NCBI GenBank assembly: GCA_965365345.1
Contig: CBDUBH010000092.1
Location: 1-13,273, forward strand
Length of the DNA stretch: 13,273 bases
Source: CBDUBH01 sp965365345
Lineage (GTDB): Bacteria > Bacteroidota > Ignavibacteria > Ignavibacteriales > SURF-24
Direction: 5' to 3'
Below are positions 5,694-12,666 of the stretch, one piece after another (positions within the stretch are counted from its first letter, which is position 1; each line of letters opens with the position of its first letter). The notes below the pieces were generated by a model. That model was not told the DNA's origin. It did no database searches and saw only the letters and a program-made list of their open reading frames with translations. Both the position numbers and the translations under genes were made by a program.

Positions 5694-8294
5694 ATGAATA
5701 TTGAATCATCAATCAAAAATAAATTAAAAGAATTTTTCGGTTACGATGAATTTCGAGCGGGACAGCAGGAAATCATAAATTCAATTTTGGATGATAAGAA
5801 TGTTGTTGCAGTGCTTCCCACAGGCGGCGGAAAATCTTTATGCTATCAACTTCCCGCTTTAATGAGCAATAATTTTTCTATCGTAATTTCACCGCTTATA
5901 GCTTTGATGAAAGATCAGGTTGATGAAATTAATAAAACAAATTTAAATGCAGCTTTTGTTAATAGCACATTATCTTTTAAAGAAATTGAAAATGTTTTAC
6001 GCAATATTTCAGAAAAGAAAATCAAACTGCTTTATTTAGCTCCCGAAAAACTTGAAGGAATTTCATTTGCCGAAAAAATTAAATCACTGAATCCGGAATT
6101 TTTATTTATTGATGAGGCACATTGCATTAGTGAATGGGGACACAATTTCAGACCGAGTTACAGAAAAATAAAAGACTTTGCAAAATATATTGGATTTAAA
6201 AGCATCTCGGCTTTTACTGCAACGGCAACACCTGAGGTAGTTCAAGATATAATAAAACAGCTTGAAATAAGTGATCCACAAATTTTTATCAGAGGATTTG
6301 AGCGCAGCAATATTAGTATAAATGTCATTAAATCTTCAAATAAAAAAGAAGAATGTTTAAATATTATTTCAAAATATCAAACTCCGGCTATTGTTTATGC
6401 GGCTTCGCGAAAAAGAACTGAAGAAATTGCTGATTTTTTAAATCTTTACAAATTTAACGCAGCCCGCTATCACGCAGGATTACCGGCAGAAGAAAGAAGA
6501 TTGATACAAGAATTTTTTCTTGCCGGGAAAATAAAAGTAATTGCCGCAACAACAGCTTTTGGAATGGGAATTAATAAAAAAGATATACGCACAATTATTC
6601 ATTACAATATTCCCGGAACTATTGAAAATTATTATCAGGAAATCGGCAGAGCCGGACGGGATGGTTTTGATTCAAATGCAATTTTACTTTTTGATGATTC
6701 TGATAAAAATATTCAAAAATATTTTATCGAAAATTCTTATCCGGATAAATCGCTGATCATCAATATTTACAATGCGATCTGTGATTTTAATAAAGTTGCG
6801 GTCGGTTCAACTCCGGAAAATGAATTAACGGTTAAGCCGGATTTTATTTCAAATTATTCAAATAAAAGTTTAACCCCAGTACTGATTTCTGCTTCACTTA
6901 ACATTTTGGAAAACGCAGGTTACTTAAAACAAATTTCGGAATATTCAAAAAGATATAATTTTAAATTTAATTTGCCGCCGGAAAAATTAAAGGAGTATGT
7001 TAAATCGGTTGCGAACGATGCGATTAAAGATGTGATAATTTTGATGCTGCGAAATTTCGGTAGTCAAATATTTACTAACAAAATTCAATTTTCATTAAAT
7101 CAAATTGCAGAAAAATTCAGTGTTCCTGAAGAATATTTGGACTCAACTTTTACGATTTTAAATAATATCGGAATTGCGGAATATTTTAAACCAAACTCTG
7201 AAACTGCCGTAAAATTGGTGCAGCCAAGAGTTAAACCTGAAAATTTGAATCTCGAATCAAAAATAATTAATGAAAATTATCTTAATGCAATTTCAAAATT
7301 GGATAAGATGATTGAATTTGCTTACACCGATGAATGCAGAATGAAATTTATTATTGAATATTTTGGAGAAGATATTCAGAATTATAAATGCGGCAAATGC
7401 GATAACTGTACAAATGAAAATTCACCCTCACAAAAAATTAATAAAAACTACCTTGCCGAGCTTATTTTGCGGGCTTTACACGAAATTAAAAAAGAGACTT
7501 CCGAAAAAGAATTAATCAATTTGTTAACCGGAAAAAATTCTGAGCTTGCAAAAACTCATAAGGGAATTTATGGTTGCTGCTCAAATTATTCATCAGATGA
7601 AATTCAATCTGTTTTGGCAGAACTTAATTCTAAGGAGGAAATATTTAAATTCGGATCAAAGATAAAAATTTCAGAATCAGGTAAAGAAAAAATTTCAGTT
7701 GAAGGAGAAAATGAAATTCAAAGTGAAAATAATTATGAAGAAACTTTGGAGCTTTTCAATAAACTTCGCGAAGCAAGAAAAGAAATTTCGGAAAAATTTG
7801 TACAGCCGGCATATTTGATTTGTCCTGATGATACTTTGCGGATCATTGCCGAAAAAAAACCTGATACGCCAAATAAATTTTTGTTGATCAACGGAATGAA
7901 TCAAAGAATGTTCAATAAAATCGGATTTGAATTTTTAGATATAATAAAAGAACATTTGAAATATTCTGTAGCAAACCATGAAAATAAAGGACAAACCGGA
8001 CTTCCCGCAAATATTTCCGAGACTTTTATTTTGATGAAAAAAGGTCATACACTTGCTGAAATTTCATCACTGAGAAAACTTTCAGAAGCAGTTGTATCAA
8101 TGCAGATCGAATCCATTCTGGAATTTTATCCTGAAACGGAAATCGAAAATTTATTTGCCGCGGGTGAATTGGAAACAATTAATTCAGAAATATTTAAAGG
8201 TTACAAAGATCTGAAAGATCTCAAGGAAAGATTGCCTGAAGAAATTACATTTTCCAAGATAAGAATTGCTGCAGCAAAAATTAAATTTGGATAA
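5694..8294 (+). CDS. recQ: ATP-dependent DNA helicase RecQ, long form
   Basis: A 3'-5' superfamily 2 DNA helicase acting in recombination and fork repair. It has 866 residues against about 600 for E. coli RecQ. Helicase motifs: Walker A PTGGGKS (42-48), Ia SPLIALMKDQV (66-76), DEAH (140-143) with aromatic-rich loop SEWGHNFRP (146-154), III FTATATP (174-180), IV IVYAASRKRT (233-242), V AATTAFGMGIN (284-294), VI YYQEIGRAGRDG (313-324). Then about 200 residues, including helical material at 350-530, precede the zinc site Cys548, Cys566, Cys569, Cys572; E. coli has only a short linker there. A winged helix (RQC, about 585-665), an HRDC domain (685-755) and a C-terminal helix-turn-helix like HTH_40 (about 770-860) follow. 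The pre-zinc domain is, from memory, usual in Bacteroidota RecQ. The ATG has no ribosome site. It is the only plus-strand gene in the middle of the window and stands alone. Confidence 0.96.
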   Translation: MNIESSIKNKLKEFFGYDEFRAGQQEIINSILDDKNVVAVLPTGGGKSLCYQLPALMSNNFSIVISPLIALMKDQVDEINKTNLNAAFVNSTLSFKEIENVLRNISEKKIKLLYLAPEKLEGISFAEKIKSLNPEFLFIDEAHCISEWGHNFRPSYRKIKDFAKYIGFKSISAFTATATPEVVQDIIKQLEISDPQIFIRGFERSNISINVIKSSNKKEECLNIISKYQTPAIVYAASRKRTEEIADFLNLYKFNAARYHAGLPAEERRLIQEFFLAGKIKVIAATTAFGMGINKKDIRTIIHYNIPGTIENYYQEIGRAGRDGFDSNAILLFDDSDKNIQKYFIENSYPDKSLIINIYNAICDFNKVAVGSTPENELTVKPDFISNYSNKSLTPVLISASLNILENAGYLKQISEYSKRYNFKFNLPPEKLKEYVKSVANDAIKDVIILMLRNFGSQIFTNKIQFSLNQIAEKFSVPEEYLDSTFTILNNIGIAEYFKPNSETAVKLVQPRVKPENLNLESKIINENYLNAISKLDKMIEFAYTDECRMKFIIEYFGEDIQNYKCGKCDNCTNENSPSQKINKNYLAELILRALHEIKKETSEKELINLLTGKNSELAKTHKGIYGCCSNYSSDEIQSVLAELNSKEEIFKFGSKIKISESGKEKISVEGENEIQSENNYEETLELFNKLREARKEISEKFVQPAYLICPDDTLRIIAEKKPDTPNKFLLINGMNQRMFNKIGFEFLDIIKEHLKYSVANHENKGQTGLPANISETFILMKKGHTLAEISSLRKLSEAVVSMQIESILEFYPETEIENLFAAGELETINSEIFKGYKDLKDLKERLPEEITFSKIRIAAAKIKFG

Positions 8295-8349
8295 GTTATT
8301 TTAGAAGTAAGAATTTTTGAACTTAAGAATTCTGAAGTATACAAAATAT

Positions 8350-8667
8350 TTACTTTTTATTTTTATTATTCTTCTGAAGTTCGTCAATTTTTTTATTTAC
8401 AAGTTCAAAAAAATCATCCCATTTTTTCTGATCGCTGCCATAATTCTCCAGAGTTGAATGATATTGTTCATCCGTAATTTCATATTTTGAGTAAATGACT
8501 TTTCTGCTTGAATCAGCTTTAGCAAAATCGCCTTTATACTTTTCCTGCGATATCAAAATTTCAACGTAAACTTCGGCAAATTTTTCTTTTTCGATTACGT
8601 TTTTCTTTTTGCATGAAGCAATAAATATTGTACTGAATGCAAAAAGTAAAATAAGTAATTTCTTCAT
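8350..8667 (-). CDS. Small lipoprotein, probable DUF4296 family
   Basis: A 105-residue lipoprotein. The signal MKKLLILLFAFSTIF leads into the lipobox IASC, so Cys19 is lipidated and residues 20-22 are Lys. The rest is charged and mostly helical: KEKFAEVYVEILISQE, then a central YSKYEITDEQYHSTLENY, then a helical tail rich in Lys/Asn. The order 'helix, KYxITxEQYxxxLxxY, helix' resembles DUF4296, a family of unknown function seen mainly in Bacteroidota and relatives; I make this match from memory of the pattern. Its ATG overlaps the TGA stop of the rhomboid gene by one base (TGATG), so translation is likely coupled. The location is the cell envelope; role unknown. A functional link to the rhomboid protease is possible but unproven. 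Confidence 0.85.
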   Translation of the reverse strand: MKKLLILLFAFSTIFIASCKKKNVIEKEKFAEVYVEILISQEKYKGDFAKADSSRKVIYSKYEITDEQYHSTLENYGSDQKKWDDFFELVNKKIDELQKNNKNKK

Positions 8668-9578
8668 CAGCTTTTCTTGCTTGCTTCGAATAAAATTCTT
8701 TTTTCTTTCTCTGTCAAATTTTGATAACCGCTTTGGCTAATTTTATCAAGAATTCTATCGATTTCTTCTTGCGTTACTTCAATATCATTATCGTTTTTAT
8801 TTTTATTTATTTCGTAAAATTCAGCTTCTCTAACCGGTTCTTTTTGTGAATATGGATTTTTTCTGAACTGTCCTGAACGACCTGTAGCGCCGGGTTTTTT
8901 GAATGAATCCACCATTCTTCTGAAATCGAAATTTGTTCTTGTGCTTCTGTCAAACATCAAAAAAGCAAATCCGGTTAAAGCACCGCCCAAATGAACTAGA
9001 CGCGCAATAAATCCGGCATCGCCGACAGATAAAAACTCAAGCAAAATCAAAAATGCAATAAGATATTTAGCTTTTACCGGAATTAGAAAATAAATGAAAA
9101 TATATCGGTTCGGGAAAAGCATGGCAAATGCAAGCATTATTCCGAAAATTGCACCGGAAGCGCCAACAGTCGGAGCCATTCTGTCAAACAGCATTGGCGA
9201 AAGTATCATGTGTAAAAGCGCACCGCCAATTCCGCAGCTTAAATAATAGATCAAAAACTTTTTGGATCCCCACATGCTTTCAATTTCCATTCCGAACATC
9301 CAAAGCGCAAACATATTAAAAAAGATGTGCCAAAAATCGCCGTGTAAAAATTGATAACTTATTAATTGCCAGACGTAAAATCCGCTGTCAAAAGGCATCA
9401 AAGCAAAATATCTTGTAATTATTCTATCGGCAGTATAGTAATCAACTTTGATAAAAGGCAATAAAATATTATAAACCAGAAAAACCACAAAGTTAATTAG
9501 CAAAAGATTTTTTATTACGGGTGGAAATAAACTAAAGCCGCCAAATCCTGAAGGTCTGTATGAATCGTTCGGGTACAT
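8667..9578 (-). CDS. Rhomboid family intramembrane serine protease
   Basis: A polytopic inner-membrane protease that cuts transmembrane substrates, 303 residues. Catalytic Ser141 lies in GASG (139-142, TVGASGAIFG) and catalytic His196 in LVHLGGALTG. The upstream motif H79-GDFW-H84-IFF-N88 gives the oxyanion residues His84 and Asn88, equal to His150 and Asn154 of GlpG. Hydrophobic segments lie at about 24-42, 69-97, 107-126, 140-155, 158-185 and 190-209. A soluble tail (210-303) ends in a helical segment, DRILDKISQSGYQNLTEKEK, similar to the short C-terminal domain often found on Bacteroidota rhomboids. The ATG at 9578 has AGGA 7 nt upstream. The gene overlaps the downstream lipoprotein gene by one base. 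Active-site residues are complete, so it is probably an active protease; the substrate is unknown. Confidence 0.95.
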   Translation of the reverse strand: MYPNDSYRPSGFGGFSLFPPVIKNLLLINFVVFLVYNILLPFIKVDYYTADRIITRYFALMPFDSGFYVWQLISYQFLHGDFWHIFFNMFALWMFGMEIESMWGSKKFLIYYLSCGIGGALLHMILSPMLFDRMAPTVGASGAIFGIMLAFAMLFPNRYIFIYFLIPVKAKYLIAFLILLEFLSVGDAGFIARLVHLGGALTGFAFLMFDRSTRTNFDFRRMVDSFKKPGATGRSGQFRKNPYSQKEPVREAEFYEINKNKNDNDIEVTQEEIDRILDKISQSGYQNLTEKEKRILFEASKKS

Positions 9579-9618
9579 TAAAAATCCTAATTTTTATATT
9601 TTCTTGAATTGTTACTTT

Positions 9619-9651
9619 CAAATTTCGTAAACCGCCTGTTTATTTTTCAAA
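9619..9651 (-). promoter_or_regulatory. Weak candidate promoter of the rhomboid operon
   Basis: The minus strand has TTTG (9648-9651), a 21-nt spacer and GAAATTTG (9619-9626), one mismatch from TAnnTTTG. A perfect -7 match (TAAATTTG, 9727-9734) lies further upstream but lacks a -33 TTG at the right spacing. The stretch 9579-9805 is otherwise AT-rich without a gene. Confidence 0.22.
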
Positions 9652-9812
9652 TTTTTATAAAAATTTCTCTTTGAAAAAACCGGCGAAACAAATTTCTTTC
9701 AATAAAATTTGATTTTGGAAAGTTTACAAATTTAAATTATCAGGAAACTTGTATTAATTAAATCTACATATATTTTAATTAACAATTCAAGTAATAAAAA
9801 AGATTCACAAAT

Positions 9813-9850
9813 AAAAAAAAGCAATCTTTGTGAGATTGCTTTTTTTTTAG
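9813..9850 (-). terminator. Rho-independent terminator of pgk
   Basis: Stem AGCAATCT/AGATTGCT (9820-9827 with 9833-9840), 5-nt loop, flanked by A and T runs on both sides. The minus strand ends in eight T residues straight after the stem. It begins about 10 nt past the pgk stop codon at 9862. The symmetry means it could act in both directions. Confidence 0.92.
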
Positions 9851-9861
9851 AGATAGAAATT

Positions 9862-11058
9862 CTATTTTTCGTTTAGTGCTGTAACGCCGGGCAATTCTTT
9901 TCCTTCCAGAAATTCCAAAGATGCACCACCGCCGGTTGAAACGTGAGAAACTTTTTCATCTAATCCGGCTTTTTTAATTGCTGCAGCAGAATCACCGCCG
10001 CCAATAATTGTAGTTGCGCCTTTTTCAGTTGCTTCAACCAATGCTTGAGCAATTGCATCGGTACCTTTTGCAAAATTATCAAATTCAAAAACGCCCATTG
10101 GTCCGTTCCAAACGATTGTTTTTGCGTTTACAATTTCACTTTTGAAAAGTTCACGGGTTTTCGGTCCAATATCCAATCCCATTTTTTCTGCTGGAATTTT
10201 ATCGGCATCAACATTTTCTTGCGGAGATTCATTTTTAAATTCAGAAGCGGTAACAACATCAAGAGGCAATAAGAATTTTACTTTTGAATCTTTGGTTTTT
10301 TCCAAAAGTTCTTTTGCAAGTTCAATTTTTTCTTCTTCCAAAATTGATGAACCGATTTCGTAGCCCATTGCTTTGAAGAATGTGTAAGCCATTCCGCCGC
10401 CGATAATTAAAGTATCTACTTTTGGCAGAAGATTTTGAATTACATCAATTTTACCTGAAATTTTTGAACCGCCTAAAATCGCCACGAAAGGTCTTTCGGG
10501 TTCGGAAATTGCTTTGCCAAGATAATCCAATTCTTTTTGCATTAAATAACCGGAAGCATTTATTGTGATATATTTTGTAACGCCTTCTGTTGAAGCGTGG
10601 GCGCGGTGTGCGCTGCCAAAAGCATCGTTAATGTAAACATCGCCAAGTTCGGCTAATTGTTTTGCAAAATCAGGATTATTTTTTTCCTCTTCGGCGTGGA
10701 ATCTCAAATTTTCCAAAAGAACAACATCGCCGTTTTGCATTGAATTTACTAATGATTTTACTTCTTCACCAACACAATCAGGAGCCATTTTTACTTCTTT
10801 GCCTAAAAGTTCTGAAAGTCTTTCAGCGGCAGGTTTCAAACTGTATTTTGAATTTGGCGCGCCTTTCGGTCTTCCAAGATGACTCATTAAAATAACTTTT
10901 CCGCCTTCATTAATAATTTTATTAATTGTTGGAAGCGCTGATGTAATTCTAATATCATCTGTAATTTTTAAATTTTCATCAAGAGGCACGTTAAAATCAA
11001 CTCTAACAAGCACTCTTTTTCCTTTAAGATCAACTTGATCAATTGAAAGTTTATTCAT
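9862..11058 (-). CDS. pgk: Phosphoglycerate kinase
   Basis: Cytoplasmic glycolytic enzyme: 1,3-bisphosphoglycerate + ADP gives 3-phosphoglycerate + ATP, reversible in gluconeogenesis. The 398 residues match the bacterial length. Substrate residues are in RVDFNVP (19-25), Arg37 (DDIRI), HLGRPKG (60-66), Arg119 (ENLRF) and Arg152 (SAHRAHAS). The nucleotide side has GGSKISGK (196-203), WNGPMGVFE (317-325), GGGDS (353-357) and STGGGASLE (374-382). All key motifs are intact. The ATG has GGAGG 7 nt upstream. It follows gap on the same strand, in pathway order, but 226 bp away and behind a strong terminator and a nested inverted repeat. Thus it is either read through from gap or has its own promoter in that interval; I could not identify one with confidence. 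Identity is secure. Confidence 0.99.
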   Translation of the reverse strand: MNKLSIDQVDLKGKRVLVRVDFNVPLDENLKITDDIRITSALPTINKIINEGGKVILMSHLGRPKGAPNSKYSLKPAAERLSELLGKEVKMAPDCVGEEVKSLVNSMQNGDVVLLENLRFHAEEEKNNPDFAKQLAELGDVYINDAFGSAHRAHASTEGVTKYITINASGYLMQKELDYLGKAISEPERPFVAILGGSKISGKIDVIQNLLPKVDTLIIGGGMAYTFFKAMGYEIGSSILEEEKIELAKELLEKTKDSKVKFLLPLDVVTASEFKNESPQENVDADKIPAEKMGLDIGPKTRELFKSEIVNAKTIVWNGPMGVFEFDNFAKGTDAIAQALVEATEKGATTIIGGGDSAAAIKKAGLDEKVSHVSTGGGASLEFLEGKELPGVTALNEK

Positions 11059-11110
11059 TTATTTTCCTCCGGAATTTATAGATAATTTAGAGATGTACAA
11101 ATTTGATTTT

Positions 11111-11190
11111 GTCGTTCCGGCTTGTCGGGAATCTAACAAAATATTATTTTTGAAAGCTGTTCGATTCCGGACGAGCCGGAATGACAGCTT
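11111..11190. repeat. GC-rich nested inverted repeat between gap and pgk
   Basis: Two 25-nt arms (11111-11135 and 11161-11185) are inverted copies with 21 of 25 matching bases. Each arm is itself an imperfect palindrome around TTCCGG...CCGGAA. The second arm is extended by AAGCTGT (11154-11160) and ACAGCTT (11184-11190), making a long hairpin with a 5-nt ACGAG loop. The element is clearly GC-richer than its AT-rich flanks. Short GTCATTCCGG-type palindromes are often dispersed intergenic repeats in bacteria, so I read this as a REP- or MITE-like element; other copies cannot be checked here. It would be transcribed as part of a pgk leader. Confidence 0.75.
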
Positions 11191-11214
11191 ATTTTTTAAA
11201 TAATTAAATTCTAC

Positions 11215-11263
11215 ATTAAAAAAAACGCAGCCCTAAAAATTTAATTTTAGAATGACTGCGTTT
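11215..11263 (-). terminator. Rho-independent terminator of gap
   Basis: Outer stem AAACGCAG/CTGCGTTT (11256-11263 with 11223-11230), an internal loop, then inner pairing CTAAAA/TTTTAG around a short A/T loop. The minus strand continues as eight T residues. It starts about 22 nt after the gap stop codon and would end or reduce transcription before pgk. Confidence 0.88.
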
Positions 11264-11284
11264 ATATTCATTTTGATAATCTGA

Positions 11285-12343
11285 TTATTTTACAATTTTC
11301 AATAAAAGATCAACAACTCTGTTTGAATAACCCCATTCATTATCGTACCAAGAAACTATTTTAAAGAATCTCTTTTCGCCTTTTAAATTATTTTGCATTG
11401 TGGCAAGAGAATCATAAATAGAGCTTCTATCATCATGAATGAAATCAGTAGAAACCAATTCATGATTTGTGTAGCCCAAAATTCCCTTTAAATAAGTTTC
11501 AGAAGCTTTCTTCATCAATGAATCAATTTCTTCGATTGAAGAATCTTTTTCAGTGCGAACGGTTAGATCAACCACAGAAACGTTTGCAGTTGGAACTCTG
11601 AATGACATTCCTGTTAATTTACCTTTTGTTACGGGTAAAACTTCGCCAACCGCTTTTGCAGCACCTGTTGATGAAGGAATTATATTTATTGCTGCTGCTC
11701 TTCCGCCTCTCCAATCTTTTTTGGAAGGACCGTCAACTGTTTTTTGAGTTGCAGTGTAAGAGTGAATTGTGGTCATAAGACCGGTTTCAATTCCCAAACC
11801 TTCCTTTAAAAGAACATGAACAACCGGAGCCAAGCAATTTGTTGTACAAGAAGCGTTAGAAATTATGTTATGTTTTTCTGCATCATATTCATTATCATTA
11901 ACACCCATTACAATAGTTTTTACTTCGCCTTTTCCCGGAGCAGAAATTATAACTTTTTTTGCGCCGGCGGTTAAGTGACCTTTTGCTTTTTCTGAATCTG
12001 TAAATAAACCGGTTGATTCAATTACATACTCAACACCAAGCTCTTTCCAAGGTAATTGCGAAGGATCTTTTGTTGCTGCAACACATCTAACTTTATGTCC
12101 GTTTACAACAAAAACATCATCTTCAGCTGCATCTGAATTGCTTTTTTCGGTTGTAATTTCAGCTTTCAATTTTCCGTGAACTGAATCATATTGTAATTGA
12201 TAAGCAAAATATTTTGCATCTGTGCTAACATCCACAACAGCTACAACATCAACATCTTTACCTAAAAGATTTTTTTCAACTAAAGCATTAAACACGAGTC
12301 TTCCGATTCTACCGAAGCCGTTTATTCCAACTTTAACAGCCAT
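11285..12343 (-). CDS. gap: Glyceraldehyde-3-phosphate dehydrogenase (type I)
   Basis: Phosphorylating NAD-dependent GAPDH of glycolysis: glyceraldehyde-3-phosphate + Pi + NAD+ gives 1,3-bisphosphoglycerate + NADH, in the cytoplasm. NAD site GINGFGRIGR (6-15); Asp38 at the end of the second strand is the usual NAD-ribose contact. Catalytic Cys166 lies in SNASCTTNC (162-170) and His194 in TTIHSYT. Phosphate sites include SSTGAAKAVG (224-233) and the S-loop GMSFRVPT (245-252); WYDNEWGYSNR (332-342) is the family signature near the end. The 352 residues exceed the usual 330-340, partly through an acidic stretch SNSDAAEDD (68-76). The ATG has a strong AGGAGGAG 7 nt upstream. It diverges from a Crp/Fnr-type gene across 323 bp and is followed by its own terminator, then pgk. 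Identity is secure. Confidence 0.99.
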   Translation of the reverse strand: MAVKVGINGFGRIGRLVFNALVEKNLLGKDVDVVAVVDVSTDAKYFAYQLQYDSVHGKLKAEITTEKSNSDAAEDDVFVVNGHKVRCVAATKDPSQLPWKELGVEYVIESTGLFTDSEKAKGHLTAGAKKVIISAPGKGEVKTIVMGVNDNEYDAEKHNIISNASCTTNCLAPVVHVLLKEGLGIETGLMTTIHSYTATQKTVDGPSKKDWRGGRAAAINIIPSSTGAAKAVGEVLPVTKGKLTGMSFRVPTANVSVVDLTVRTEKDSSIEEIDSLMKKASETYLKGILGYTNHELVSTDFIHDDRSSIYDSLATMQNNLKGEKRFFKIVSWYDNEWGYSNRVVDLLLKIVK

Positions 12344-12396
12344 GTTTTAACTCCTCCTAATTTTTTTATTTGTTTTTATGGTTTTAATTTAAATTT

Positions 12397-12427
12397 CAAA
12401 TATAAACATTTGAATTTACATTAGCAA
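12397..12427 (-). promoter_or_regulatory. Bacteroidota-type promoter of gap
   Basis: The minus strand has TTG (12425-12427), a 20-nt spacer and TATATTTG (12397-12404). The -7 box is an exact match to the Bacteroidota consensus TAnnTTTG at the accepted spacing. The predicted start is near 12390, giving a leader of about 47 nt that ends in AGGAGGAG. This is the best promoter match in the window. Confidence 0.6.
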
Positions 12428-12609
12428 TTTAAGTTCCATTTTTCACTTTAAAATAAATTCTAAATTTTATGTTATTAAATTTATAAAAATGATTATCTGA
12501 TACAAATCTATGATTAAAAAATTCCGGTCAATTAATCAAATAATTCCGTTTAAATATAAATAACCCGATTTAAAGTAAAACACTTAAATAAATCTCTTTT
12601 ATACTTTAA

Positions 12610-12641
12610 TTTGATTTTGCTTAAATACAGTTTTATTTTAA
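12610..12641 (+). promoter_or_regulatory. Candidate promoter of the Crp/Fnr-like gene
   Basis: TTTG (12610-12613), a 20-nt spacer and TATTTTAA (12634-12641) fit the same layout as the gap promoter, with two mismatches in the -7 box. A start near 12648 would leave about 20 nt before the ATG, including TTTAAGGAA as ribosome site. Support is positional and weak. Confidence 0.3.
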
Positions 12642-12666
12642 TAGTGTAACTTTAAGGAAAAATAAA

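Larger units (their letters stand above)
12344..12666. other. Divergent gap / crp-like control region (323 bp, no gene)
   Basis: This is the longest gap without a gene. It is very AT-rich and holds the leaders and candidate promoters of both flanking genes. Other structure: an imperfect inverted repeat at 12567-12594 (GATTTAAAGT facing ACTTAAATAAATC) and a direct repeat AATTCCG at 12520-12526 and 12542-12548, 22 nt apart. No open reading frame with a ribosome site and no RNA gene is visible. Confidence 0.6.

Noticed and set aside
9727..9734. Exact TAnnTTTG box (TAAATTTG, minus strand) as rhomboid promoter
   Set aside because: No TTG at 17-23 nt upstream, and it is about 150 nt from the start codon; likely chance in A/T-rich DNA.
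10045..10363. Overlapping plus-strand open frames inside pgk
   Set aside because: They are antisense to a fully conserved phosphoglycerate kinase and lack ribosome sites.
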